Shown in pieces: positions 1-12,068 of a stretch of DNA of 64,000 nucleotides (the stretch's first letter is position 1; every line of letters begins with the position of its first letter). The position numbers and the translations under genes are program-made. Under the pieces are notes generated by a model. That model saw only the letters and a list, made by a program, of their open reading frames with translations, was not told the DNA's origin and searched no databases. Location: positions 114,717,898 to 114,781,897 of the forward strand of contig NC_050105.1 in the NCBI RefSeq assembly GCF_902167145.1, read 5' to 3'. Source of the DNA: Zea mays. Its lineage: Eukaryota; Streptophyta; Magnoliopsida; Poales; Poaceae.

Positions 1-142
1 TACCTCATCCCTATTCTATGTTTGGGACTTATATGGAGAATGGCATCGGCGGAATGCCTGAATCGGGTCGGGAAGCAAGCTCGCAGATAGAAGTGCACTT
101 TCCAATGCAGTTAGACAGAGAAGGCATGACTGTGATGTTATA

Positions 143-334
143 ATGCTGAAGGACCCCAAGAAGAGATTAAGCCCTGTAGTCTACCACCTCCCGTTATTTG
201 TGGGCTTCACCGATGGCTGGAAACATTTGGTGATAGCAAACGACCTTCGGGCTGAAGACGTCTGCGAGCTTGTTAAGGGGCCAGACGATGGTGAGCCAAT
301 GTACTATGTCCGGATGTGTGGTCACAAAATTTAA
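143..334 (+). pseudogene. B3-like DNA-binding domain fragment (left arm)
   Basis: The 63-codon frame starts at the ATG at 143 and has the pattern of a plant B3 domain C-terminal half: a hydrophobic strand (VVYHL), then GFTDGWKHLVIANDL, then EDVCELVKG. In B3 proteins of the REM type this corresponds to the GW..F...N.L..GD.C.F signature. An in-frame stop follows at once and no upstream exon is recognised, so this is a fragment and not a gene. The assignment rests on remembered motif similarity only. It could be a CACTA-specific domain that resembles B3. Confidence 0.45.
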
Positions 335-442
335 AGCCGCCCCGGCTGCATGTGTGTGCTTCTCTTCTCTTAGGTGGGGTGCTAAGTGATCTTAGTAGCC
401 GACATAAGAGAAGAGAAGCGCACAGATGAAGCCGAGGCGGCT

Positions 443-634
443 TTAAATTTTGTGACCACACATCCGGACATAGTACACCGGCTCACCATCGTCTGGCCCC
501 TTAACAAGCTCGCAGACGTCCCCAGCCCAAAGGTCGTTTGATGTCACCAAATGTTTCCCGCCCTCGGTGAAGCCCACAAATAACGGGAGGTGGTAGACTA
601 CAGGGCATAATCTCTTCTTGGGGTCCTTCAGCAT
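443..634 (-). pseudogene. B3-like DNA-binding domain fragment (right arm, inverted copy)
   Basis: This is the inverted copy of the fragment at 143-334, with about eight amino-acid differences. It keeps the better B3-type residues in the loop region (AGDVCELVKG instead of AEDVCELVKG), so neither arm is simply a decayed version of the other. It ends in the same in-frame stop. Confidence 0.45.
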
Positions 635-837
635 TATAACATCATAGCCATGCCTTCTCTGTCTAACTGCATTGGAAAGTGCACTTCTATCTGCGAGCTT
701 GCTTCCCGACCTGATCCTGCCCCGGAGGTGGGTTTGGGCTCGATTTCTTTTGAATCACCTTTTCTCCAAGTTCCCTTATTGATGGAACCAGTATATCAGA
801 CTAACCGTATATCCCTTTATCGATGGAACCAGCTTGA

Positions 838-3800
838 ATGGCAGACAACGAGCAGCCTAGTATGGATGTGGTCTGCACCGGTGCGTCTAACAAAGTTGAT
901 GAAGACGCGACCAAACTTGAATGGCAGACAACGAGCAGCTCCGGTGAAGGGAGCGGGGAGGATAGTTCTAGTGACGACAATCCTTGTACTCCTATACCTC
1001 CAAGGAAGAAAAAAACATCAGATGAGCTTGATGCCGACTATATTCCCAACGATGAAGAGGTAAATAGAAATATGCCGACTATATTCTAAAATAATGTTCA
1101 TATATGAAAGGCCATTAATTGTTTCACTATATAGATTTCAAATGAAGAGAAGAAAGAGGATGCATGTTCTACACGAAACACGGAGGATGCTCCGATGCCT
1201 GAATCATCCGTTTCACATAAGCGGAAACGAGGGCGACGAGGTCCGAATCAGATGAAAGAAGGTGTAGTTATGTACGTAACAAAACTAAATGCAGAGGGGT
1301 TTCCTGAAGAACCACTTGACGTGGTTACAAAGTTTCGAAATTCCTGCGGGTCTACTGTTAGAGATATAGTGCCAATCACACTTCAAAAATGGAAGGATTT
1401 AGATGAAGACACCCGCAATAAGCTATGGGCTAAGTTGTCTGAGTCATTCAAGTTCCCAAAAGGCACAGAGGATGCAGTAAGGAAGTCGATGCTCTCTGCT
1501 ATGGCCAAGATGTTTCGTGGGTGGAAGGCCGAGATGAATAGGGAATTTGTTAAGAAGAATAAGGTTCCTCCGCCCAAGAAAATGGGGAAAATCACTCAAG
1601 CTCAGTGGGAGGAATTTGTTCGTCAGAAGACCGAACTGAAGGCCAAAGAACTGGGCGAAACTAATTCTCAGAGAGCGAAGATGAACAAACACCCCCATCG
1701 CCTGGGGTCAACCGGATATCACCATAAAGTTGTGAAGTGGAACAGGATAATCGAGGAAGCTATAGCTAACGGCACTTTGGACCCAATATTAAAAGATATC
1801 GATGAGCGAGCTATTCGTTGGATCTTAGGTCGGGCAGGTTTGAGTGAGGAAGGCAAACTTTTGCATCCAGAATTGGTAGGCGAAGTTTCGGCAAAAATTC
1901 AAGAATATGCAGATAAGAGAAAAAAGGAGAATTTAAGCCTCGGAGGGAGAATGACATACTAACTGCAGCACTAGGCAATCCTGAACACACTAGACGGGCT
2001 CGGGGAATCTCTTCTAAGATTTCCTAGAGAGAGGCGTTTCCAGAGTATGCGTCGTCATATAGGAAACATGAGAAGTCGAAAAGGACCCTTGAAGAGACTA
2101 TTGATGAAAGGGTACAAAAGGCTATTAATGACGTGATGAACAAAATGAAGAAAACAGAATGCATATCATTTGAACTCAAGCCAAGCCACATGAGTCCACC
2201 TATAGTCCCTAGCAGCGTAGGATCTGTGCAAGACTTGACCAAGTACCCTGTAGACGATATTGTTGAGGACAAGCCTTGCTTTCTTCATATTCCAATCAAT
2301 CGATCTGGGACAAAAACAAAGCAAGCTGCTACTGGTTTGGTAAAACCAGGACTTGTTAACTACAAGGATAATCCTGTCCCGCCACACTATGTTGTGGTCC
2401 AAGTTCTAGAAATCACAGACAGTGGTTGTGAAGATTGGGAGATAGATTTTCCAGTTGAGGGGATCATAACTTTGCAGGAGGCAATGAACGAGTTGGTCCT
2501 TTGGCATCGACGCGACATCAAGTTGGGTGATGAGCCGAATTCAACACCAATGCAACAAAAAGATAGTTCGATCATTCCACACCCCATGGTGCAGGAAAAT
2601 ATGACACCGACCTCCAAAAAAATCGTTGAAACAATCATATCGCCTCTTGCGAAGGAACTCAACGAGGGGGACGTAGACAAAATTGTTCCTCAGAATGTCG
2701 ACGTCAACATCAAAAAGGAACCAAAGGTTGGAACCAATGTTGAAGGGCCAACTATTTCAAAGAAAATTCATAAGCGAATCGCCACTGACGATGTCAAGAA
2801 ACCGTCAGAATCAGTGGCACGCTACCTGCATAAATTGCAGAGAGTTATGACAAATCAATCAAAAGCGGAATCAACATCTCATGGAGTAGGCACATGGTCC
2901 CAAATAGACAATTTCGAAGTATGGGAAGAAGATGGAATGATTCATACTCGAGAATCATTACGTCTTAAAACCAATATCTCGGTATACAAGAAGGAGGATG
3001 TTCCTCCAAAATTTGTGAATGGGAGGCCGTTCTTGACGACGGTGCAACTTTCTAAGTTGTCGACTCCGGAGATTAGAATGCATGAGTGGTACATGGTGGC
3101 TAGCAACAAATACAAACTCGAGGACTTCACATTTGTTGTACCAGAAGATGCATTTTGGAGCAATGATCATATAGATCCGGTGCGGCATTTATTCTTTGAC
3201 GATCTCTGGTCGTTGTACCACCGACAAAGGATGGAAACCAACTACTTAACCCTCTTTTGCTTGTAAGTACCTCTAAACTTTCATATTTGTTAGTTTTGTA
3301 CACGCACACATAAACGAGAGTCTAACAATTAACACTATTACACGTAGGATGCAATACATGGATGATAAGAAGAAACAACTTAAGACAGGGTTTCTTGACC
3401 CGTTGATGATATCCCAAGCTCGCTACAAAGTAGTTGCTCGGAGGCATGGAGAAGAATACAAAGACTTGGACGATGCTGAATTTGAGAAAGCCGTCAAACA
3501 GAATCAGAGAAAGAAAATGAAGGTAATGGCGGCATACATTGGACAAGCCATGTATAATCATGTACAACATGGCAAGGACTTAATAATAGCTCCGCACCAC
3601 TTTAAGTAAGTTATCGACATGGTTTAATTTTGAACTATAAATTATGGCAATCGTGATCTTAACATGTGTTTTCGTCTATGTCTATATAGTGACCACTACA
3701 TTTGTATCATGATCTGGCCAAAGGATGATAAAGTCGTGGTCTTCGACTCACTGAGAATGGAAAAGGCTACGTATAATGACTTCTTGAATATTTTAGAGAA

Positions 3801-4347
3801 GTATGATTATTATTGCACACTTGTACTTATTACAACTTAACAAATGTATTCATAATCTCACAATGCTATTCTTATATGCAGTGCATACCGTTTTTATTGG
3901 AAAGATCTTGGCGGCGAACATCCAGAGGACAAGCCTAATTTGTCAATATCATTATTTCCATATGGTGACAAACAACCTCCGGGTACTGTCCTGTGCAGTT
4001 ATTATGTATGCGAATGGTGTCGTGTCACCTTCCATTACATGGTCAACCGTGAGGATGTAAGTTTGCTATCATTGTCTATGTTGCAATTTTTATGTTATAT
4101 TGTTGCTCATCACATTACTCTTAGCACCGCTTGCTTTTTGCTTTCATTGCAGGTTCCTAAATCCAAGATCAATGCTGAATGGTTAGAAAGAGATATGGTT
4201 TCCGTCGGCGTTGCTAAGGTTGTAAGAGACTTGCTTTACTTTATGCGCCGTGAAGTTCTTTATCAACAAGGGCTATTCTACAATACAAATGGAAATTTGC
4301 AAAAATTTCCAGAACTAAGTTTGTACACAATATCACACAGTGTTTAG
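838..4347 (+). pseudogene. CACTA-1 gene: transposase_24 domain fused to Ulp1-type C48 protease, broken
   Basis: Splice-consistent exons are 838-1059, 1135-3262, 3348-3605, 3690-3800, 3882-4056 and 4153-4347; all have GT-AG borders that keep frame. Exon 2 opens with a basic segment (KRKRGRRGPNQMKEG) followed by the conserved plant transposase_24 region (about 1260-1950). The last exons carry a Ulp1-family cysteine protease core with His at 3694, Asp in VVFDSL at 3745, Gln at 3973 and Cys at 3994 (TVLCSYYVCEW), so the expected catalytic set is present. The gene is broken by a frameshift in the A/G-rich run near 1920-1935 and by an in-frame TAG at 2025-2027 where relatives have Trp. From 2028 to the stop at 4347 the frame is otherwise open. 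Such fusions are common CACTA cargo. The protease substrate is unknown. Confidence 0.8.
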
Positions 4348-4409
4348 GTCTTTAGTTAGGAACTTTAGATGTTTAGTTGTCTATGGAACTTTGAGATGTT
4401 TAGTTGTAT

Positions 4410-4600
4410 ATGGAACTTGATATGTGTATAAATCTGTGTATGACGATGGAACTTGATATGTGGATGAATCTGTGTATTATACCTGTTATGGAACTTGTAA
4501 TATGTGTATGAAATCTGTGTATGCAATCTGTGTGAATCTGTGTATAATCTGTGTATGAAATCTGTGTATATTCTGTGTTTGAAAATTCTGTATATATGAA
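4410..4600. repeat. Short degenerate tandem repeat, TCTGTGTATGAA-like units
   Basis: Downstream of the CACTA-1 stop codon the sequence repeats units such as AATCTGTGTATGAAATCTG and GGAACTTGATATGTG several times with small changes. It is AT-rich and has no coding potential. It probably belongs to the 3' untranslated part of the CACTA-1 gene. A similar tract of TTATGTTTGTGTTGGATAC units lies at the matching place in CACTA-2 (about 61650-61880). Confidence 0.6.
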
Positions 4601-4619
4601 TATGTATAATGAAAACCGT

Positions 4620-4896
4620 CTGTGATTTATATTGTATGCAGTCGGACTTATATAAAAAACCGCCTGTGATGTGTGGCTACACAGGCGGCTAGGATAAGAA
4701 ACCGCCTGTGATGTGTGTCTATCACAGGCAGTTCCTTTGAACTGGACCGCCTGTAATCTGTGTTTTTCACAGGCGGTTTTTGATTGACCGTGTGTGATGT
4801 TGTTTTACATCACAGGCGGTGCACCACAAGCGGTTCCTGGAACCGCCTGTGTAGAGGCGAACCAAACCGCCTGTACAGAGGTATGCTGTAGTAGTG
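4620..4896 (+). repeat. CACTA-1 right subterminal repeats and terminal inverted repeat
   Basis: Direct and inverted copies of ACCGCCTGTGATGTGTG and CACAGGCGGTT occur about ten times between 4620 and 4875. The element ends in GTATGCTGTAGTAGTG at 4896. In En/Spm elements such subterminal motifs bind the element-encoded regulatory protein, so these are likely transposase-binding sites by family analogy. Confidence 0.85.
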
Positions 4897-4899
4897 AAA

Positions 4900-7800
4900 T
4901 GGTCTCATGTCCTAATCACCTTCTCCCAATAGGACCTTCAGCTCAACTATTATTCACACAACGACGCTAAGGTCATATCTTGTGTTAAGAAGGGCTTCGT
5001 CGTACACAATGTTCTAGTGTACACATGCAGCGCAGCGGACATCATTTTTGCAAGGGCTTTCAGGCAAATGCAAGAGTTAGAGGATATATTACAAGAAGTT
5101 GCGTATACACTATGTGGTTTCAGAGGAAAGCAAATAGCAGCACTGGGGAAGATAGCAATGACAATAACTTTTGGTTATATCCACAACACTAGAACCAAAG
5201 AAATCACATTTTACATAGTAGATATGGAGTATCCTTACAAGAAATCTTTGGCAGAGGAACCTTGAATGCTTTCAAAGCAATACTGCACCTAGCATACCTC
5301 TATATGAAGGTACCATCTAATCAAGATCTAATCTTTGTTCATGGAAGCCAAGAAGCTGTAAGAAGAGCCAAAGGGAGCTGGACGGATTCAAAAGCCATTC
5401 ACAATATTGATGAAACCGAAGCTCATGTTAAGCATAAGCAGATCAAGGACAAAGTAGTATTAGAAGATCAAGTGAAGGTGGTCCTTCTCTACGAAGATAT
5501 AGCTAAACAAAAGGTTCTCTTCGGATCACAGTCACCATTGGAACAAGCAAGGAGCTAGAAACAAATTGTTTCACAACAAAGATGTCTTTGCTTGGTCAGC
5601 TAATGACTTCTGTAAAGTTGACAGAATCATCACCGAACATTCTCTCAATGTTGATCCCAACATAAAGCCTAGGAAGCAGAAGCTTCGAAAAATATCAGAT
5701 GACAAAGCCGAAGGAGAAAAAGCAGAGGTGAAAAGACTTTCCAATGCTAGGGTAATCAAAGAAGTTACTTACCTTGAATAGCTTGCTAACACTGTTATGG
5801 TGAAAAAAGCAAATGTGAAATGGAGAATGTGTATTGATTTCATAGATCTCAATGAGGACTGCCTAATGGATGAATTCCCCTTGCCAAGAATAGACTCCCT
5901 TGTTGTTGCGGTTGCCACTTCGGAGATCATGAGCCTGCTTTATTGTTATTCAGGATATCATCAAATATGGATGAAAAAAGAGGACGAGCCAAAGAACAGC
6001 TTCATACCACCTAGTTGCACTTATTGTTACCTTCGGATGAGGGGATGAAGAATGTTGGGGGTAGCTTCAGCATAATGACTGCTAAAGAGTTAAGCAGCCA
6101 AATCGGCAAAAATGTCTTAACGTTTGCAGAAGATGTCACTGTAAGAAGTATCAAATAGGAAGACCATATTTCAAACTTACATGAAACAATTTGCAATTTT
6201 TTGATGGGTCAGCCTGAAGCTCAATTCAGAGAAATGTGTATTTAGAGTAAAGAAGGGAAAATTTCTCAGTTGTTTGGTCTCAACAAAGGGAATTAAGGCA
6301 GATCCTTATAAAATAGAAGTTATCCTTTGAATGAAGCCACACAAGTCAACAAAGGAGCCTAGCAGTTGGCAGGAAGGCTTGCATCCTTGAATAGATTCAT
6401 CTCAAGATCTGTAGGGTGAAGCTTGACATTTTTTGAAGTATTGAGGTTAGCTAAACTATTCCAATGGGATCTGACTCAACAACAAGCCTTCGAAGAGCTC
6501 AAACAATATTTGATCTAGTTGACAACTCTCTCACCACCTTCGCCAAGGGCTCCACCATTGTCATATGTATATGCCTCTCATTCCACTGTAAACATGGCCT
6601 TGGTCTAGGAGAATCTAGAGGATGGATGCAAGAGACAAATGTTAGTGTACTTCGTCTTGGAGGTGCTTTGTCCATCTAAAAGGAATTAGTCAGAAATGGA
6701 GAAGGTGTTGTATGCAGTATTGATGGCCTCTAGGAACCTTCACAATCACTTTTAGTCATACAACATCATTGTACCTTTGCCTCAACTATTTAAATACATC
6801 ATATGAAACAGGGAAGCCACTGGTCGGATTCAAAAATGGGATGCTATGCTCAACGAATTTGTTATCGACTTTGTGCATCACTCATCAATTCACTCCCAAG
6901 CATTAGCAGGCTTCATTGCCGATTAGGCACCAAGCTCACAAGATAAAGCAAATATCCCAAATGAAGCTATGTGGATAGTTTTTTTGTGATGGGTCTTGGG
7001 GTTCCTTTGGAGCAGGAGCAGCTGTTATTCTTATTTCACCTTTAAAATGAAGATTTTGTATGCAGCCAAGCTAGAGTTTCAATGCACTAACAATATTGTA
7101 GAATACGAGGATATACTCCTAAGTCTAAGGAAGCTTAAAGCCATGGGTGTTACAAGCGTAGCCCTCAAATCTGACTCCCAAGTAATCACAGTCCAAGTCG
7201 ACAAGAGTAGCAAGGCTAGAAACCCAACACTAGAAAAATATCTCGATACAGTTTGAAGGATGAAAGGACCATTCGAAGGGTTTTCTGTAAAAATATATCC
7301 CAATAGCAGACAATGAACATGCTTACGTGCTAGCTAAGTCAGTGGCTCAGGGGCTCCCCTACCTTCAAAGGTGTTCCTCGAATATTTAAAGGCACCTTCA
7401 GTAGAATTGATGGAAAGAGTCGTGTTAACATTCTCTGCTACACACAGTGAGGACTATAGAATAGAGATCATATCTTTTCCCCAAAGAAACCACCCCACTG
7501 ATGATGAAACTTATGTCAAAAGAATTCAAGCTACGACAAGGCCGTACAGAATTATAGAAGGGGCGCTATTTAAAGAGGGTGTCTACTGGCCTCTTCTCAA
7601 GTGTCTCTAAGAGCCAAAGGTCTAGAACTGATGAAAGACATTCACTCCAGCATTTGTGGGTCACATGTTGGATCCAGAGTGCTCCTCAGAAAAGTGTTTC
7701 ACCAAGGGATTTATTGGTCGAAGGAAGCCTCAGATGCAACATAGCTGGTGCAGAAATGTGACTATTGCCAAAGGTGGTCAGGGATCATAAACAACCTTTG

Positions 7801-7985
7801 TCGCTGACTCAACTAATCCAACCAACATGGTCATTACAAATATGGGGTATGGATATAATTGGCCCAATGTTAGTAGAACAAGGAAACTTTAAATATGTCA
7901 TAGTGGTAGTGGAATATTTCTCCAAATGGATCAAAGCTAAAGCCTTGGACACAATAACTTTGCCCACGATTCATATGCATCTTTT
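4900..7985 (+). pseudogene. gypsy-1 pol remnant (protease, RT, RNase H, integrase part)
   Basis: The pieces read in all three forward frames. Around 4985-5265 is the protease region (ADIIFARAFRQMQ, then a VDMEYPY segment). At 5570-5780 and 5797-6048 are RT parts (DVFAWSANDF, KWRMCIDFIDLN, FPLPRIDSL, YSGYHQIWMKKED). The YVDD motif region near 6120-6140 is damaged (FAEDVT). At 7060-7256 is an RNase H of the second type (QCTNNIVEYEDILLSLR, LKSDSQVI). At 7825-7970 is the start of the integrase core (WGMDIIGPM, VVEYFSKWIKAKA). The integrase breaks off near 7975 into CAT-rich sequence, so the rest of the core is missing. The intact relative at 52960-58500 guided these assignments. Confidence 0.8.
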
Positions 7986-8829
7986 CATCATAACATACAT
8001 TTGCATAATGTATTTGGCAAGTAGATATCATAGCATCATGTCATCAAGCATAACATCATTCATATGCATGTACCACATTTAAAAAATAGAGAGAAAGAAA
8101 AAAAAGAAGAAAAAGATTATGAAGTCCTCCGTTCGAAGGACAAAACAGTTACAACAATTGTAACACGGCTCAAAACGACCTTTGAATGTAAGGCAGAGTC
8201 ACCATATTGATAAATTTTTTGCCCAATTGCTTTATTTTGCTTCATAGGAGAAGAGGATTGATACGAAAAACAAAGTCGGTATTTCTAATGAAATTATTTT
8301 ATTACAATTCTTTATGACGGGTAAATAGATATCTTTAGCTTCATCTCGATGTAAGTTATTTATTTTTTGCTGCTTTGTTTTATGTGAAAATAAGGGAAGG
8401 TGTTTTTGCCTTTGGCTCAAAAAACGACAATTCTGATTTCACCCATAACAAAGCAATAGACGAAGGGTAATAGAAATAAACTTTTTACATTCATATTGCT
8501 TTGCAAATTGCCATTTACATGTCTTATTACATCACAACTTCACATTGCAAAAAAAGCTAGCTACAATTCTAAGCTCTCCAGCTTTGACGTAATTCAAGTG
8601 TCGGCACCTTCGATGCCACCATTGTCCTACAAAAGGTGTAGGTACATTAGCATACATGTCAAGAAAAAGAGCAACAAATGCAAAACATAAGGTCTAAAAC
8701 CAACCTCTCCCATATGTTTCCAAGCTTCGGCTCCAATTATTTCTTTACCACTTTTCGACTAGATCAATGTAATGACTCATTTAGCCACATTCATGGCACC
8801 TTTGGATGGTGTGGTTATGTCATCTATTG
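7986..8829 (+). other. Non-coding 3' region of gypsy-1
   Basis: The segment starts with short CATAACAT/ATCATGTCATCA motifs (7975-8080), passes an A/G-rich tract (8085-8125) and holds no convincing gene. Its position between broken pol and the antisense ORF suggests element untranslated sequence. Confidence 0.4.
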
Positions 8830-11800
8830 CTAAACTGAAGTTACTTTTCCAACAACTTTAATGTGTGTGCATCTAGCCTTCTCCAAAATTGAAGTTGGGC
8901 CTCGGGACGGAACCATCGTGTAATAGTTGTCCTGGGTACTCATGATCGCTTCGAAGACATACACTTCATACTCGATCCACTTAAGAGCCCCAAATAAGTC
9001 ATCAGTAGCATAGTCAATTTTTCCTGAAGCTGTCTGAATAGACACGTCACACAAACGTTGGCAGCATTGGGAAGCTATTTCAAAGTAGTTATCCCAAAGC
9101 TCTTTTATTGACCTAACTAGATTTGAATTTTCCTTATCCCTACGGTCGACATCTTTCTTTAGATTTTCAATATAAAGGCGGAGCTAGGAAACTTCATTTT
9201 CACGATCTTTTCATTCTTTCTTAGACTCGGTCCTTAGCTTTTCAATTTCTTTATTTTATTTCTCAATGTGTTGCATGCTTTGATCTCTCTCTATTCTTGC
9301 GTCTTTGCTCTCTTTTTGAGCTTTGGCTAAGGATTCACTCAGGGACTTTATCTAGTTATATTTGCCATCATTTATTTCCCGAAGCATTTCAGTTTTAGTT
9401 TGTAGTTACTAAATAATGGCTTCGTTTTTCTCATCTTCTGAGTCTTGTTGAATCTTCAGAGCCTTGCTCAATAACAAAGCCTGCATTTTTAGCCAAAAAC
9501 CGAAAATTCTTAGTATTTTATACCTTCGTCAAAAAGAAAATGTTAGAAGAAGAAACTTTTTCACCTTAATATTTGTATAGGCTAAGCTTTGAGCAATGTT
9601 TTCCTTCTTCATACCACTTAGCTCACGTTCCATCTTGAGGAAGCCAATGCTTTTTTGTCAAATTCTTTACTATTATAGCTTCTTCCCGATCAGGAACTCA
9701 AGCTAGCATGTTGCGGTCACTTTTGCCAAAGATAATCGCCCTAGGTCTGTATCCGAGCCCTGAGGCGTAGTCCTTCAATTCGGTCACCTCTTCAGCGCTC
9801 AGTTCTCCTTCACCAATATGCCTAAGATCAAATTTAACTTCTTTTTCTTCACGAAGAGACCTAGCTTTGGTTTCTTGTGGTCTTGGGGCCTTGACTTTAG
9901 TTATTTTAGGCTCTGGGGCCTTGGCTGGCTACAACGTTTCTTCAACAACCTATTTAGTCTTCAAGGCCACAATTATGTTATCTATTGAACCAACAACTGC
10001 TGCTTCGACATTTGGTTCCAAGATTGGATTTATGTTGTCCTCCGCATATGGAGTTCCAAATACTGACTTCATAATCAACTTCATCTGGGAACCCTTTTTC
10101 GATAATTTTTAGTCGAGCTATGGGGTACTAGTGTAGCCAGAACTTTAACTAGCACATCTTCGTCTTTTTGCCCTTCATGGTCAGTAATAAGTTGGTAAGG
10201 TCTGATCCTAGTGGACTTCGAACATTGAAGGGTAAAGGTTGGGTCATTATCTCCAACATTTGTGTCGCTCCAAGAGATGAGGTTGATGCACTTCCGATGT
10301 CCCTTTTGGCCATTTTTGAAAGGTCTCTCTTCTGTTTTACTAATATATGTATCTGCCATCTTCCTTTTTAAAGGCGGGGTTTTTGACTCTGAATGAGAAG
10401 ACCCCTCAATGTCGTATCTTGCCACCTTCGGCCCTTCGGCCACGTTTGGTTTTTTGAAGATTTTTTGTTTTTTTTTGCTATGACTGATCTAACTGCTTCT
10501 CTTTTCATAATGCTAACAATTCTCTTCCTCTTTACCTAGGTGTGAGCCTCTTCTGCTATCTTTGGATAATCTGGGTACTCAAACCCATGTGCATCCATAA
10601 CTCTATTTAACCTTCGTTTTATACGACCTCCAAAGGCAGTTGCCATTAATCGGTCTTCTTTTACTTGTAATTGCTAAGGATCTCATTGCGTATCAATTCA
10701 ATAGATGTCAACCAGTCGGCGCATGGGCGTTTGGACACAAAGTGTTTTTTAAAACGATACGATAAAGTTTTTAGTACATCGCTCTTAATCTCTTCATCCC
10801 ATTTTCTAGGCTTCAACTTTCCCCATTCAGATAGAGTGGAGAATATCTGGTTCACAAGGAATGCCTGCACCAAGTCGCGGGAGCCAATATGGTCTACCAC
10901 TGTGTTGAAGGCCACATGAGCCATCTGGGAGGCTGAGCCCATGGCCATGTTGCAGATTGGCTTCTTATAACCGAAGCTCACCCTCAAGAGACTCATAATA
11001 ATGCTTTTGAATTCTCCCCTATTCTTCAAATCACCTTTGACATTGAACAACTCTTAGGCCCACTCGACCATCCATTTAGTTTGGTATGCCAGTATAAGAG
11101 ACCCCATCCTTTTGGTACACAAAATTATAACATCTGAAGTTATTATGAAAATTGTCTGAAGGCCTAGCCTTCGTCAGATAATGCAATTCACGAATTCTGC
11201 TGAAAGCTTTGGCACTAGCACTAACACCTTGGATGTGTACTATCCATATGTACATGTTGAGTCTGACTATCACATTTGGTGTCCGCTGGTGCATATAAAT
11301 CTCAAACTTCTTCAGCACTTCGGCAATCATTTTGAACATTGCCAGCCGAAGCCCACCTTGGAAAAAGCTCTTGAAAACTATGATTTCATCATCCTTTGTC
11401 TACGGGGTGGTTTCGTTACCATCAAAGCGAACCCCATCCTTCTCATCAATATAACCAAGCTTCTTAATAACATCAAAATCACTAGGCTTGATAGTGGATT
11501 CCCTAATATCAATGTAACTCAGCTTTGTTGGTCGAAGGTCACTGTCCTCTTCTTCAACATCTAAGACACTTTCCTCCGAAACATCTTCTTCCTCAGCAAC
11601 CCCTGTCTTAGTTATTGCTTTCATAGCTTCATAAATCGACATTGTAGCTTCGGAAATTGGAACATATTCGTCTCTCTGAGCTACTTTGGATGAAGTCGGA
11701 GTCATCATCCTAGCGGTTGAGCAGATCCTGACCATGAGATGAAGAGCCAAAGTTTGCAAAAAGGAGTTGGACCAGCGAAAAAAGCTTCAAAGGCAGAGAA

Positions 11801-11838
11801 TCTGGTGGGAGCAGGTTGGTACGAGCAGTAAATGTCAT
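8830..11838 (-). pseudogene. Antisense ORF of gypsy-1 (Grande-type extra gene), decayed
   Basis: Minus-strand frames line up from an ATG at 11838 to a stop at 8830. In order they give an acidic N-terminal part (11400-11838, with EEEDVSEESVLDVEEEDSD), a globular region (10661-11339, with KARPSDNFHNNFRCYNFVY and VRLNMYIWIVHIQGVSAS), a charged linker (10081-10443), a long Glu/Lys-rich coiled-coil stretch (about 9130-9600) and a conserved-looking C-terminus (8830-9054). At least several in-frame stops and shifts break it. Tat-lineage elements of the Grande type are known to carry such a reverse-oriented gene between pol and the 3' LTR, and its function is not known. The layout matches that pattern, but I could not test identity with a known family. 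Confidence 0.6.
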
Positions 11839-12068
11839 GGTGAGTCGGTGACTACATGGGATTGACTAGCTTATATAGGCTAGTAGGCGTTGGAGCCGAG
11901 GAATTGCACCATTCTTGCTCGTTGCCTAGTGGACCGTTTAAAATTATTTCATTCCATTTTTAATAATGTGCTTAGGGAAGGTGATTTTCAGGCCTTCGAC
12001 AGGAGGTCTCTGTTATTTCTGCGATCTGAGTTCATTATGGAAAACAAACTAATTCCACAAGGAGCTAC

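Larger units (their letters stand above)
63..715. repeat. Long inverted repeat (about 311 bp arms, about 28 bp loop)
   Basis: Bases 63-373 are the near-exact reverse complement of 403-715, with about 15 mismatches by eye (about 95% identity). The arms run from ATCGGGTCGGGAAGCAAGC on the left to its complement at 700-715. The spacer holds a small nested hairpin, CTAAG-TGAT-CTTAG. Both arms carry the same 63-codon coding fragment in opposite orientations. Transcription through it would give a long double-stranded RNA stem. Whether it is transcribed cannot be told from sequence. Confidence 0.95.
1..4896 (+). mobile_element. CACTA-1: right part of a CACTA (En/Spm) DNA transposon
   Basis: The right terminus is seen at 4896. 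The last bases, read on the minus strand, are CACTACTACAGCATACC, a typical CACTA terminal inverted repeat. Inside it lie repeated short motifs containing ACCGCCTGTGATGTG in both orientations (about 4620-4870), as in CACTA subterminal regions. The body encodes a transposase_24/Ulp1 protein, usual cargo of grass CACTA elements. The left terminus is beyond the window. The base after the terminus (4897) resumes a gypsy reading frame at a Lys-Trp-Ser-His motif, so the element is inserted in the gypsy copy described at 4897-12760. The expected 3 bp target duplication would be AAA at 4897-4899, but its left copy cannot be checked. Confidence 0.85.

Noticed and set aside
1383..1698. Minus-strand frames opposite the transposase_24 exon
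   Set aside because: Shadows of the plus-strand gene.
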